Assembly (NCBI GenBank): GCA_028278405.1
Contig: JANQEK010000029.1
Coordinates: 43,482-107,481 of the forward strand
Source: Nitrospinaceae bacterium
GTDB taxonomy: Bacteria; Nitrospinota; Nitrospinia; Nitrospinales; Nitrospinaceae
Length of the DNA stretch: 64,000 bases
Direction: 5' to 3'
Below are positions 53,299-63,677 of this stretch, in pieces. The position numbers and the translations under genes were made by a program. The notes beneath the pieces were generated by a model, which was given only the letters and a program-made list of their open reading frames with translations, did not search any database and had not been told where the DNA came from. Position 1 is the stretch's first letter. Every line of letters begins with the position of its first letter.

Positions 53299-54216
53299 TC
53301 AGTAATAAATAACCAAATCGGCAGTGAACCTCCAGTTCAGAAGATCCTGAGGTCCGGTAATCGGAGTTTCGTAAGAAAATCCCGCCAGCACATGATCCGA
53401 AATCTTATAGCGGCTCCCAACCGCAAAATTAACTACTGTGCTGACATTACTTCCGCCAATACTGACCACATCATATCCCTCAAAAGCAAAGGGAGTCAGA
53501 TTGGCTTCGTCAATAGGAGTGTATCCATTGAGTTCCACTAAAGGAAAAAAGTCGGGAAGAACTTCGTAGTCCAGATGTAACGAATAATGGAACCACGAGG
53601 CGTTTTTATCTCCATCCAAAGCAAGTTTGGTATTGACCATCGCCTCAACCCCGAGTTTGTCGTAAGTATTGGCGGCAGAGATAAACGGAGTGATGAATCC
53701 ATCACCATTGCCCTGCAACCAGAAGGGACCTGCCTTGATGCGCCCTGTCGGAGCTTCATAGGTCAACCCGGCGGTAACCAGAGTTTCATTCTTGGGATCG
53801 GAGAACAGAGCGTATTTGAATCCAAAAGCAATGTTGGCGAACCCGTCATCACTTAAGTTCGGAAGGTTAAAATCAACGTCCGCATAACCATCCTTATTGG
53901 CGATGAATCCCAGGCGCTCGGTCAAAGCGACCCTTAATTGCAGGGCCAGGATATTCGTGTTTCCTCCTCCTAATGATCCCACCCCCGGCAAGGGAGTATT
54001 GTTCGGAAAGCTGTGATAAATATAGACAGGCCGAAGTTCAGTGGTAATGTAAGGTGTTTCGTTGAGCAAGGGATTGGACATCGGCGGGACATAGCGCTTG
54101 TGCTTGCCTTCCCCCAAAGACCCTTTCAGATCCCAATCAATGGCCCAAGCCGGAGATACCGCCAGCAGAGTTATTGCCAGGAAACATTTCAACAACCGCA
54201 AAACCGATCTTTTCAT
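53299..54216 (-). CDS. Outer-membrane beta-barrel-like secreted protein
   Basis: Signal peptide; alternating beta-strand pattern; C-terminal ADLVIYY. Confidence 0.65.
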   Translation of the reverse strand: MKRSVLRLLKCFLAITLLAVSPAWAIDWDLKGSLGEGKHKRYVPPMSNPLLNETPYITTELRPVYIYHSFPNNTPLPGVGSLGGGNTNILALQLRVALTERLGFIANKDGYADVDFNLPNLSDDGFANIAFGFKYALFSDPKNETLVTAGLTYEAPTGRIKAGPFWLQGNGDGFITPFISAANTYDKLGVEAMVNTKLALDGDKNASWFHYSLHLDYEVLPDFFPLVELNGYTPIDEANLTPFAFEGYDVVSIGGSNVSTVVNFAVGSRYKISDHVLAGFSYETPITGPQDLLNWRFTADLVIYY

Positions 54217-54327
54217 TCTCCCCCTCCAAGGTAAATATTAAAAAAATCAAGGGTTTACAGGAAAACCTTGATGAATAGGCCAAACGGCAGATGTTTCCTT
54301 AGTTATTAAGACCTTTTAGAGAGGATT

Positions 54328-54747
54328 TTATTCCTTACATTCAAAGGAAGTATCGGACAACCAGGTAATTTGAATGTAATCGGGGAGGCGGGTGTCCCGA
54401 TCAAGATAGGCTAACTCGAGTTGGTCACAGGTGAGATTGACGGCCTGACTCAGGTCGACCCCGCACAGGTAGGCTTCGGTGAAGTCGGCGTCTTCCAGAT
54501 TCGCGCCATTGAGGTTGGCTTCGCTGAGTACGGCGCTGTTGAAATCCACTTCGGTGAGGTCGGCGCCAGTCAGGTCCGCCTGCATCAGATAGGAAAAACT
54601 CAGGTCAGCCCCGCTCAGTTTGGCTTGCTGGAGTTGGGCCTTCATCAATTTGTGGTGACTGAGGTCGGCGCCTTCCAGGTTATCTTTTTTAGCCTCCACT
54701 TTTTTCAAAATTTCGGCCCACTCTTCCAGCATTTCAAACCTCCACAC
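54328..54747 (-). CDS. Short pentapeptide-repeat protein
   Basis: NLEGADLSHHKLMKAQLQQAKLSGADLSFSYLMQADLTGADL. Confidence 0.85.
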   Translation of the reverse strand: MWRFEMLEEWAEILKKVEAKKDNLEGADLSHHKLMKAQLQQAKLSGADLSFSYLMQADLTGADLTEVDFNSAVLSEANLNGANLEDADFTEAYLCGVDLSQAVNLTCDQLELAYLDRDTRLPDYIQITWLSDTSFECKE

Positions 54748-54993
54748 CGGGCAAAAGCATAAAGTTCATTATTAATAGAGCGAATTGTTCCAATCCACTG
54801 AGAATTTGTCAACGATTTCTTAGACGATAGCCGAAATCGCTTAATTCTCAATGAATTTAAATTTTATCCTCACCGAAACCTAACAAGCGGGCCCTATTCT
54901 TCAGCAACAGAATGATTTCAATGAACTTAGGATTAATTCATGAAATGTAAGGATTTTATGTATCGAGCCAATCAAAATGAAAAAGGAGGAGAA

Positions 54994-56406
54994 ATGCCCA
55001 GAAAGTTACTCGGTATGCTGTTGTTGATGTTGGGAGTCCTGGTATTCAGCCAGTGGGCCTGGGCCAAGTCCACGGAGACAGATACGGATTCGCGTATTCT
55101 GGCTTTGGAAGAAAAGATCGAAGCATTGCAAAAGCGTGAAAATTTGGCTCTAAACACGAGCGCCTTGAGCCTGAGGGACAAGGTCGTTGCCGCAGATGAG
55201 CCCTATCTTAAAGTTAAGTACAACTACCCGGGATTCAAACTCTACACCTCTGACGGATTGTTCTCCACCAAACTGGTTTGGCGCGCTCAGATGCGATACA
55301 CCCATCCCAACCGCTCGGATCCCCGAAGCGTGGCTAACTTTACCACCCGTGAGGATGTCAGCAACTTCGAATTGCGCCGGGTTCGAATGAAAATCGGTGG
55401 TCATGGTTATAGAAAATGGATTAAGTATTACTTTGAAGTCGATCTACAACCCTCCAAGAGCGTTGTAGCGACCAGCGGAGCAACCGAAGATCCAGATAAA
55501 CTCGGTGATCGAGCACGCGTTATCGACTGGAGAATTACGGTGCAACCCATCGATGAAATCGGATTCCGGGTGGGTCAATGGAAAATCAACTACAACCGCG
55601 AACGGGTAGACTCCTCAGGTCGCCAAACGTTTGTCGAACGATCGATCGTGAACCGCATTTTCACTATCGATCGTCAAGTGGGCATCATGCTGCAGGGTCG
55701 CCTGTTCAAGGAAACGCCTGCAGACTTGAGATATTATGCCGGTATTTTCAACGGAGAAGGCCGTGCCACCAATAACGATGACGGGGAACTCATGTATATG
55801 GGCCGCATTCAGTGGAACTTCCTAGGCCGTGATCTAAAATGGCGTCAGTCGGACGTTAAGTATCATGAGAAACCGACGGCACAAATCGCCTTTGCCGCCG
55901 CAACCAACAATGGAAGATGTACCCGGTGGAGTTCAAGCGGCTGTGGAAACATCAGTGGCTTTGCAAATCCCGGAACAGTCCCAAATGTAAGATTCCGAAG
56001 AGACCAGTGGGTACAGGAATTTGCCATGAAGTACCGGGGTCTGGCTATTCAGCAGGAATATCATCAGATGGAGATTGAGGACAAACTGGGTTCTCCCACT
56101 GCTCCGGTCACGCGTAAATTTCAGGGTATGTATGCGCAGATCGGGTATACCAACCATGGATTGGTTCCTGTGGTTCCCGAAGGACTTGAACTGGCCTTTC
56201 GTTATGCATATGTCATTGAGGCCAATGCCGGCGCGACTCCCCTCGATCGAGAGCGCAGAGAGGAATATACGACAGCCATCAACTGGTTCCTGGCAGGCCA
56301 TAACAACAAGATCACCGTCGATTACTCCTACCTGACCCTGAAAGACATTACCGGAATGAATTATTCCGATAACAGAGTGAGGGTTCAATGGGATATTTCC
56401 TTCTAA
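54994..56406 (+). CDS. OprO/OprP-like porin
   Basis: Signal peptide, coiled-coil start, NFELRRVRMKIGGHGYRKWIKYYFEVDL..., C-terminal VRVQWDISF; aaaaggaggagaaATG RBS. Confidence 0.8.
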   Translation: MPRKLLGMLLLMLGVLVFSQWAWAKSTETDTDSRILALEEKIEALQKRENLALNTSALSLRDKVVAADEPYLKVKYNYPGFKLYTSDGLFSTKLVWRAQMRYTHPNRSDPRSVANFTTREDVSNFELRRVRMKIGGHGYRKWIKYYFEVDLQPSKSVVATSGATEDPDKLGDRARVIDWRITVQPIDEIGFRVGQWKINYNRERVDSSGRQTFVERSIVNRIFTIDRQVGIMLQGRLFKETPADLRYYAGIFNGEGRATNNDDGELMYMGRIQWNFLGRDLKWRQSDVKYHEKPTAQIAFAAATNNGRCTRWSSSGCGNISGFANPGTVPNVRFRRDQWVQEFAMKYRGLAIQQEYHQMEIEDKLGSPTAPVTRKFQGMYAQIGYTNHGLVPVVPEGLELAFRYAYVIEANAGATPLDRERREEYTTAINWFLAGHNNKITVDYSYLTLKDITGMNYSDNRVRVQWDISF

Positions 56407-56460
56407 CAACAATTCGTCTCAAGCCAAGGTAAGAAAACTTAAAATTTTCTTATCTCCTCC

Positions 56461-56497
56461 AAACCCGTTCGGTCTTCGCAGGGACCGGGCGGGTTTT
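56461..56497 (+). terminator. Intrinsic terminator after the porin gene
   Basis: aaacccgttcggtc ttcgcag ggaccgggcgggtttt. Confidence 0.75.
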
Positions 56498-56555
56498 CTA
56501 TTTACAGGCATTTCACTTCCCAAAAACAGCATCTCCCAAGCTTTTACTTGAAGCC

Positions 56556-56587
56556 TTGACAAATCGATATATTTTGATATATATAAC
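56556..56587 (+). promoter_or_regulatory. Sigma-70-like promoter
   Basis: TTGACA at 56556-56561, TATATA/TATAAC at about 56580-56587, upstream of the 56620 gene. Confidence 0.55.
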
Positions 56588-56619
56588 GCTAATAATATTC
56601 GTACCCTGGGACTCGCTAG

Positions 56620-58086
56620 ATGAGATGTGACAAGGGAAAAATCCGGTGGTTGGCATTTTTTCTGCTCCTGATCCCCGCGACATCCCTGGCAAAGCATTCC
56701 TCCTATAGGGACAGCGGCCCCTCCCCCAAGCCTTATGTGTACCGAGACAGTGAAATCGGCACTACAGGGCCGAGGTTCACTCTCAATGACAGTGGAGCAT
56801 TGCCCGACTGGCTGTCCCTAGCCGTACAACACCGGATTCGGTACGAAACCTTGAACAGCCAATTCCGCTCCGGCACAACGGGAAGTGATCAGATTCTATC
56901 CCTGCGCACACTGGCCCAGGCCACGGTGCGTCTTCACCCGGGTTTCAAAATTCAGCTGGAACTCCAGGATTCGCGCGCAGAGTTGGCCGACTCGGGAACA
57001 GCCATAACCCCCGGAATCGTCAACGCGGCGGAATTACTGGAAGCCAATTTACAGTGGTTAGCGAAAGGGCTTTTTCAGGAGAACAGCCGCAGCCTCCTGC
57101 GGGCAGGACGCCTGACTATGGACATTGGTCATCGCCGTCTGGTGTCGCGCAATCGATTTCGCAACGTATTAAATTCTTTTACCGGCGTGGACTGGATCTG
57201 GAAAGCACAAAGCGGCGACATGGTTCGAACCCTGTTCACCCTGCCGGCGAGACGTCTTCCCACCACCCAGGCCGAACTTTTGGATAATGATGCTTCGTTC
57301 GACGAAGAGACTCTGGATCGTATTTTTTGGGGCGTATTCTTTGCCACTCCAAACCTTCCACGGGGAATCCAGGGGGAGCTTTACTTGTTCGGGCTGCACG
57401 AAGATGATCGTCCGGATTTCCTCACCCGTAATCGTCAATTGTATACACCGGGATTTCGGTTTTACCTCCCGCCACAAAAAGGCCAGCTCGATTATGAATG
57501 GGAGTCAATTCTCCAGTTCGGTACATCGCGGGCCACCACAGCGATCACGGACACTCGCGATCTGGACCACTTTGCTCACTTCCACCATGCGGAAGTGGGT
57601 TATACCTTTCATGGCCACTGGTCACCCCGGCTGATTCTGGCATACGACTACGCCAGCGGAGACAGCAACCCGAATGACGGAACTCATGGAAGGTTCGATC
57701 CTTTGTTCGGCGCAACGGTATTCGATTTCAGTCCAACTGGAATTCACAGGCCGTTTGTCCGGTCCAACATCACCGGTCCCGGCGTAATTTTCTCAATTCA
57801 TCCGCATAAGCAAGTCAGCACGTACATCCATTACCGCGCATTTTGGCTGGCTTCGGATACCGACGTGTGGGCCGGGAACTCAGGCTTGCAGGACCCGTCC
57901 GGAAGTTCCGGATCATTTCTCGGTCAACAATGGTTTTTGCGTGCTATCTGGCGGGCATTGCCCAACGTTCAGTTGGAAGGAGGAATCGCGTATCGAATTG
58001 ATGGCGACTTCCAAAAAGCCGCTCCTAACTCACCACGTGAAGGGGATACTTTATATTCTTATATTCAAACTACCTTCTCCTTTTAA
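56620..58086 (+). CDS. Alginate export (AlgE-like) family porin
   Basis: HRIRYETLNSQFRSGTTGSDQILSLRTLAQATVRLHPGFKIQLELQDSRA...LLRAGRLTMDIGHRRLVSRNRFRN. Confidence 0.8.
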   Translation: MRCDKGKIRWLAFFLLLIPATSLAKHSSYRDSGPSPKPYVYRDSEIGTTGPRFTLNDSGALPDWLSLAVQHRIRYETLNSQFRSGTTGSDQILSLRTLAQATVRLHPGFKIQLELQDSRAELADSGTAITPGIVNAAELLEANLQWLAKGLFQENSRSLLRAGRLTMDIGHRRLVSRNRFRNVLNSFTGVDWIWKAQSGDMVRTLFTLPARRLPTTQAELLDNDASFDEETLDRIFWGVFFATPNLPRGIQGELYLFGLHEDDRPDFLTRNRQLYTPGFRFYLPPQKGQLDYEWESILQFGTSRATTAITDTRDLDHFAHFHHAEVGYTFHGHWSPRLILAYDYASGDSNPNDGTHGRFDPLFGATVFDFSPTGIHRPFVRSNITGPGVIFSIHPHKQVSTYIHYRAFWLASDTDVWAGNSGLQDPSGSSGSFLGQQWFLRAIWRALPNVQLEGGIAYRIDGDFQKAAPNSPREGDTLYSYIQTTFSF

Positions 58087-58337
58087 GAATCCCAACTTAC
58101 TTGGAAGTCTTAAAGCTATCCGATAAAATACTTAGGTTTATTCAATCAAACACGCATCAAACACACATTTCCTATTTAAAAAGAAATATCTGGACTATAA
58201 TGACCCGGTGAAAATTCTGGATTTCCTGCAATAAAAGGAAAATCCGCATTAGATGAGATTTTCATTTTCAATTTGATGTAGGCGAGTACAAGATTAGGGG
58301 TTTACCATGAAGGACTAACCTTTGTTCAGGACTCTGA

Positions 58338-59576
58338 ATGCAAGCCCATGATTTTTTTCTTAATCTTCTTATCGTACTTTTAACCGCTAGAATTTTTGCT
58401 GAACTGGCAACGCGACTTAAAGCACCTTCGGTAATTGGCGAGTTAATGGCGGGAGTCCTACTCGGACCGAGTTTGCTCGGCTGGATTGAGCCCATCGAAG
58501 CCATCAAGCTCATGGCAGAAATTGGCATTATCCTGCTTCTTTTCGAAGTGGGGTTGGAGACCGATCCCAAGCAATTGGCGAAGTCAGGTTTAAAGTCCAT
58601 TGTTGTGGCCCTCGCCGGTTTTATTGTACCGTTTCTGTTGGGATTCGGTGCGGGGTATTGGCTATTCGATCTCTCATTACTGGTATCCCTGTTTATTGGG
58701 GGAACCCTCACTGCAACCAGTATTGGCATTACCGCCCGCGTGCTCACTGACTTGAAAAGACACTACGCCCCGGAGGGTCAAATAATTTTGGGGGCGGCAA
58801 TTCTTGACGATGTAATGGGTGTTATCTTGCTGGCCCTGCTTTATGAATTCTCTACGGGCGGCGGAGTCACTCTGGCAAATACCGGTAAGGTAACCATGTT
58901 CGTGGCGGCGTTTTTTATTTTGGCGCCGGTTGCGGCCAAACTGATATCTACAATTATTAAAAACATCAACACCACGACTGAAATTCCAGGCTTGATTCCC
59001 ACCTCAATAGTCTCCCTGGTGCTTTTTTTCGCCTGGCTGGCTCATTCCATGGGCGCTCCGGAGCTTCTGGGAGGCTTTGCGGCAGGTCTGGCATTATCAA
59101 GACGTTTCTTTTTACCTTTTGGTACAGCATTGCATGCTGATCCTCCTTTTGCCGAGCACATTGAAACGGAAATGAAACCAATCATTAACTTGTTCACACC
59201 GATTTTTTTTGTCATGGTTGGGCTGTCCCTGAACCTGCGCGAGATCGATTGGACCTCTCCTTTTATTTGGGCTTTTTCTTTAGCCCTTATGGTTGCCGCA
59301 ATCGTTGGCAAACTGGTAGGTCCCTGGCTCATCCGGGAACCTTGGCCGACTCGATGGATCATTGGAACCGCCATGGTTCCGCGCGGTGAAGTAGGCCTCA
59401 TATTTGCTGAATTGGGACTTGAAGGTGGTATCCTCAACAATGAGGTTTATGCAGGAATGGTCATTGTGATCGCAGTGACCACCGTATTGTCTCCCTTTGC
59501 GATGAAGTGGCTTTACAGTCGCTTTAATGATCGCATGCTACATTCTAACAGCACTTTATTGAAAAGATCGAATTGA
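58338..59576 (+). CDS. Cation:proton antiporter (CPA2/Kef-type)
   Basis: LKAPSVIGELMAGVLLGPSLLG; AILDDVMGVILLALL; MVPRGEVGLIFAELG. Confidence 0.9.
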   Translation: MQAHDFFLNLLIVLLTARIFAELATRLKAPSVIGELMAGVLLGPSLLGWIEPIEAIKLMAEIGIILLLFEVGLETDPKQLAKSGLKSIVVALAGFIVPFLLGFGAGYWLFDLSLLVSLFIGGTLTATSIGITARVLTDLKRHYAPEGQIILGAAILDDVMGVILLALLYEFSTGGGVTLANTGKVTMFVAAFFILAPVAAKLISTIIKNINTTTEIPGLIPTSIVSLVLFFAWLAHSMGAPELLGGFAAGLALSRRFFLPFGTALHADPPFAEHIETEMKPIINLFTPIFFVMVGLSLNLREIDWTSPFIWAFSLALMVAAIVGKLVGPWLIREPWPTRWIIGTAMVPRGEVGLIFAELGLEGGILNNEVYAGMVIVIAVTTVLSPFAMKWLYSRFNDRMLHSNSTLLKRSN

Positions 59577-59643
59577 TTCCTGATGCTATCTGCTTGACAA
59601 TAGGTTGTAGAGGCGAAAGCTTATAACGGAGGTTATTATAACG

Positions 59644-61242
59644 ATGAGTATGCCATCAGACACACCGGAAATTCCCAGAGGGAATCTTGCCGGGTTTAAG
59701 TCCTATTTCAAACACGATATCCTCTCTGGCTTTTTAGTTTTTCTTATTGCATTGCCGCTGTGCCTGGGAATTTCTCTGGCTTCAGGATATCCCGCCGTGG
59801 CCGGCATCTTTACCGCCATTGTTGGCGGATTGGTCGCCACCTTCCTTAGTAATTCGGAACTTACGATTAAGGGACCTGCTGCCGGTTTGATTGTTATTGC
59901 ATTAGGTTGCGTTCAGGAATTCGGCTTTACGGGAGGGGTGGACCCGGCGAAGGATTTTCAGGCTTATCGTTTGGCATTAGGCGTTGGGGTTGTGGCTGGG
60001 GTATTTCAAATTATAATGGGTCTTTTCCGCGCAGGAATCCTCGTAAAGCTCTGTCCGAAACCGGCGATTCACGGTTTGCTGGCCTCCATTGGAATTATTA
60101 TTATCTCAAAGCAATTTCCTATATTGATGGGGTTGAACCCACAGGGCTCTCCGCTGGCATTACTCGCCGGCATTCCTTCCTTTGTAATAGACATGAATCC
60201 AAAAGTTGGGTTAATCGGGATATTAGGCGTTGCCATTGTTTTGGGTTATGGCTTTATTAAAAGCCCCAAATTGAAAGTTATTCCTGCACCTATGCTGATG
60301 CTATTGATCATTGTTCCAATGGGAATGTTTTTAGGAATCGGCTCGGAGGGGTCTTATGTGTTCAACAACCAAGTTTACGAATTAGGTCAAAAGTTTTTAG
60401 TGAATGTTCCATCTAGTTTACTGAACGCTGTTACTTTACCTGATTTTTCAGGAATAACCACGGAGACTGGAGTTAAATATATTGTTTTATTTGCGATCAT
60501 TGGAACTTTGGAGAGCATTCTAAGTGCAAAGGCTATTGAAGCCATTGATCCGTGGAAGCGAAAAACAAATCTGGATCGAGACCTGTTAGCCACCGGTTTA
60601 GCTAATACCCTGGCGGCTTTCATTGGTGGATTGCCAATGATTTCTGAAATTGTTCGAAGTAAGGCCAATATTGATAATGGAGCCAGAACCCGGTTTGCCA
60701 ATTTTTACCACGGGATGTTTTTGCTGGTATGCATTGTCTTGATCCCAGGAATCATAAATCAAATCCCCCTGGCTGCCCTGGCAGCATTATTGGTTATCAC
60801 AGGATATCGCCTGGCCTCCCCTCAAGAGTTTATGTCTATGTATCGTGAGGGAATAGACCAGTTTATTATTTTTGTGTCGACCATTTTCGGTGTACTTGCT
60901 ACGGATCTATTGAAGGGATTGGCGATTGGGATTGGAGTCAAGATTATCATCCAATTGATTCGTGGGGGCTCCCTCTTTAGCTTGCATGCCAAGATCCTTC
61001 TTGAAAGAGATCTTTCAATCACGATTTTTTTACGAGGCTCAATAGTTTTCAGGTCGTGGATTCCTCTGCGAAAGCAACTTGAACGTTACTTGGAAAAAAA
61101 GAAGCGGGTCACCCTGGATATTACCGAAACGCGACTCGTTGACCGTAGGGTCTTGTCTAATATTGACGAATGGAAAGAGAAATACCAGGAAAACGGTCTT
61201 GAGTTGTCAGTGCGAACCAGAAAGAAATCCGTCGATGAGTGA
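59644..61242 (+). CDS. SulP family inorganic anion transporter
   Basis: DILSGFLVFLIALPLCLGISLASGYPAVAGIFTAIVGGLVATFLSNSELTIKGPAAGLIVI. Confidence 0.9.
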   Translation: MSMPSDTPEIPRGNLAGFKSYFKHDILSGFLVFLIALPLCLGISLASGYPAVAGIFTAIVGGLVATFLSNSELTIKGPAAGLIVIALGCVQEFGFTGGVDPAKDFQAYRLALGVGVVAGVFQIIMGLFRAGILVKLCPKPAIHGLLASIGIIIISKQFPILMGLNPQGSPLALLAGIPSFVIDMNPKVGLIGILGVAIVLGYGFIKSPKLKVIPAPMLMLLIIVPMGMFLGIGSEGSYVFNNQVYELGQKFLVNVPSSLLNAVTLPDFSGITTETGVKYIVLFAIIGTLESILSAKAIEAIDPWKRKTNLDRDLLATGLANTLAAFIGGLPMISEIVRSKANIDNGARTRFANFYHGMFLLVCIVLIPGIINQIPLAALAALLVITGYRLASPQEFMSMYREGIDQFIIFVSTIFGVLATDLLKGLAIGIGVKIIIQLIRGGSLFSLHAKILLERDLSITIFLRGSIVFRSWIPLRKQLERYLEKKKRVTLDITETRLVDRRVLSNIDEWKEKYQENGLELSVRTRKKSVDE

Positions 61243-61320
61243 TTCTAATTTCTGGAAACTATTTTTGTAGTAGTTGGATATGCGATTCCCGCAGGGCCCC
61301 TTTTATTTTTTTGCAACAAA

Positions 61321-62520
61321 TCACTCTTTGCTTTCTGGTTTTTCTTTCTGCAGCCGGTCCAAAAGTTGGTTGAAACTATGACTCAGGGAACCCAATTCAT
61401 TTTCAGAAGTAACAGGCAAGCGTTTTTCGTTATAGTTTCCATGCGCGAGCTCATCTGCCAACTTACAAATCTCCAGGAGGGGCTCGCTGATCGAATGAGT
61501 GAAGTTTACGCAGAATATGCCGCTGATCAGTGTCGCCGATAAAAACAATGCCACCAAAAGAACTATCAAATAATGAGTTTTACTGGAAATTTCCTCCACA
61601 TCATTTTCCAGTAATTGTTCCTGATCTGCAGTCATATTATTCAAGAGTTCTGTAATTCGAAATGCTGCGGGAGCGGCTTCAGCTTTCAATAAATGATTGG
61701 CTTGGTTCCATTCTTCTCCCGATCGAATTCGAATGATTTCTTCCAGCAAAGGACCGAGCTGATTAAGTCCACTTTGCAGGGATTCAAAATAATTCAACTG
61801 TTCTTTGCTTGAACGGTTTACATTTTTTCTTAATGCTTTCATATACCCGGCATTTTTCTTCCAGTTTTCCAGGGATTCATTTTTGAATTCCTCCTTACCA
61901 GACAACAAAAACTCATCAGCTCTTTCCAAAGCCAGGCCGGTTGTGGTTTCTATATTCGCGAGAATTTCTATCTGTCGTTTATTTTTGGGAGTTATGTTGT
62001 CTTTTATGCTCAGCTTGATCATTTTTGAGACGATAGCCATAATGGATTTTTCCAAAGGTTCCGCCTGGTTGAACAAAATTTTCTGCGCAGGGGAGTTTTC
62101 CGGAGTTTGCGCTATGTCTTCAATTTTCTTTTGGGTCGCTTTAAAATTATTGATTTCTTCTTCGATGGATTTTAAACGAGTCTTATTTTCTGGATTTGTC
62201 CAGTTAGGAGCAAGCCCATGCATCAACTTCAAGGATGGATTAATTTGCTTTTCCCACGCAATGATTCTTTCCGTCTTAAATTTTGAATCACCTAAAAGAA
62301 TCCATCCGCGCAGAGAAGCCAGCGAATGATTGACACCATTTAACATCATAAGACTGGCGTGAGCAGTGGGAGTCCGAAGATCGACAACCCTCTTGGTGAC
62401 TATCTCCATGGTTCTTACTTGCTGAATGGTGAGCAAAACCACTCCCAACAATATTAGGGTGATGACACCAAAACCCAAACCCACTTTTTTCCCTATGGTC
62501 ATATCTCTAAAATTAAACAT
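61321..62520 (-). CDS. Membrane sensor with 4-helix-bundle domain and terminal HAMP, no output domain
   Basis: MCP-like N-terminus FRDMTIGKKVGLGFGVITLILLGVVLLTIQQV; second TM; HAMP-like ISEPLLEICKLADELAHGNYNEKRLPVTSENELGSLSHSFNQLLDRL at C-terminus. Confidence 0.8.
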   Translation of the reverse strand: MFNFRDMTIGKKVGLGFGVITLILLGVVLLTIQQVRTMEIVTKRVVDLRTPTAHASLMMLNGVNHSLASLRGWILLGDSKFKTERIIAWEKQINPSLKLMHGLAPNWTNPENKTRLKSIEEEINNFKATQKKIEDIAQTPENSPAQKILFNQAEPLEKSIMAIVSKMIKLSIKDNITPKNKRQIEILANIETTTGLALERADEFLLSGKEEFKNESLENWKKNAGYMKALRKNVNRSSKEQLNYFESLQSGLNQLGPLLEEIIRIRSGEEWNQANHLLKAEAAPAAFRITELLNNMTADQEQLLENDVEEISSKTHYLIVLLVALFLSATLISGIFCVNFTHSISEPLLEICKLADELAHGNYNEKRLPVTSENELGSLSHSFNQLLDRLQKEKPESKE

Positions 62521-62995
62521 TCACTTTTTCCCTATTGTTAGATCTCTAAAATTAAATATCTCAACCCTTTAAAATAACCACCCTGAAAACCAACTAATCC
62601 ATTCTCTTGTCAAATCCTATGTATAAGTAAAGTGTAAAGAAGGAGAGATTCTAATATATTTTATAATAACATAGCAAAACTTAAAGTCTGTACGGAAGGG
62701 AAAGTTTTAGTTGTTCCCGATCCTTTTCCAATCCATTTAAAAAGGGTGTATTTCTCTTTATAGAGAAGTAAAAGAACACAAGGTCTTGGTTGAGGATATC
62801 CGACTTCGGCTGACCGTTGGTGTGGAGAACTCGAAACCTCAAGGTCGTACCTTACAAGGTCTTTCCCGACGGCGACGGGGGTTCGAATCCCGCTGTGGAC
62901 ACATATCGTTTATTCCCCTAAAGCAGTTTTTTAATTATAGAATTATCCCTTATAAAATCTACCTTAATTGTCCGAAAAAAGATTACCGGAGAATG

Positions 62996-63141
62996 AGGAG
63001 TTATCACTTGACCTGCCAGAAATTCTTGATATAAAAGGAATAGGCGCTCTAGACTGCTGTGGGCCTTTTTGTGTGTCTGAGACAGGAATAGGTCTATATG
63101 AGTACTATTTTAGAGAAATCCCTTTCCCAAGAAGATTGAGC
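62996..63141 (+). repeat. Truncated duplicate of the dabA promoter and 5' end (copy 1)
   Basis: ttgacct..cgaaattcttgatataaa box, gacaggaataggtc...tatatgagtactatt.cagagaa.tcccttt repeated at 63678-63895; copy 1 frame stops: ATG AGT ACT ATT TTA GAG AAA TCC CTT TCC CAA GAA GAT TGA (63098-63139). Confidence 0.8.
63008..63035 (+). promoter_or_regulatory. Sigma-70-like promoter, copy 1
   Basis: TTGACC, 16 bp, TATAAA. Confidence 0.5.
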
Positions 63142-63186
63142 CAAAGCTATAATAATCTACTGGACCGACAGAAATAGGTACCTACC

Positions 63187-63552
63187 ATGCTGATTCTCCG
63201 AGATTGCATGTCATCCCCCGTGATCAGTGTTCCCGAGAATGCCACCGTACAGGCAACCGCTCAAATCATGGCCGACAAAGGAATCAGCAGTATATTGATT
63301 GAAGGCCAGGAAGGATTTGCAGGCATCTTTACATCCACCGATCTGGTGAAGCGGGTGGTCGCGAAAGGATTGGACCCGAAGACTACGCCGGTGTTATCGG
63401 TAGCCAGTTCGCCTATCCTGACGATTGATCAGTATCTGACTCCGGAAGAAGCCAATGAGAAAATGCTCCGCCACAAGGTCAAGCGGATCGGTGTGACTCA
63501 GGGGAAGAAAATCGTGGGTATTCTTTCCAGGAAAGATATTGTCCAGCTCTAG
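63187..63552 (+). CDS. CBS-domain pair protein
   Basis: MLILRDCMSSPVISVPENATVQATAQIMADKGISSILIEG...NEKMLRHKVKRIGVTQGKKIVGILSRKDIVQL. Confidence 0.9.
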   Translation: MLILRDCMSSPVISVPENATVQATAQIMADKGISSILIEGQEGFAGIFTSTDLVKRVVAKGLDPKTTPVLSVASSPILTIDQYLTPEEANEKMLRHKVKRIGVTQGKKIVGILSRKDIVQL

Positions 63553-63677
63553 AGCCGCCTGCAGGCCGGCAAATCCATCCGGCCCAACATTAGATTTATG
63601 TTAGAAACCCTGATTTGTATTCTATTGATGATACTATTACGTGCGGAGCAACCTTGTTGTTTGTAAGTTACCCCAGA

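Noticed and set aside
62968-63177. 69-aa ORF MSEKRLPENEELSLDLPEILDIKG
   Set aside because: Overlaps the degenerate dabA promoter copy; no family resemblance, likely spurious
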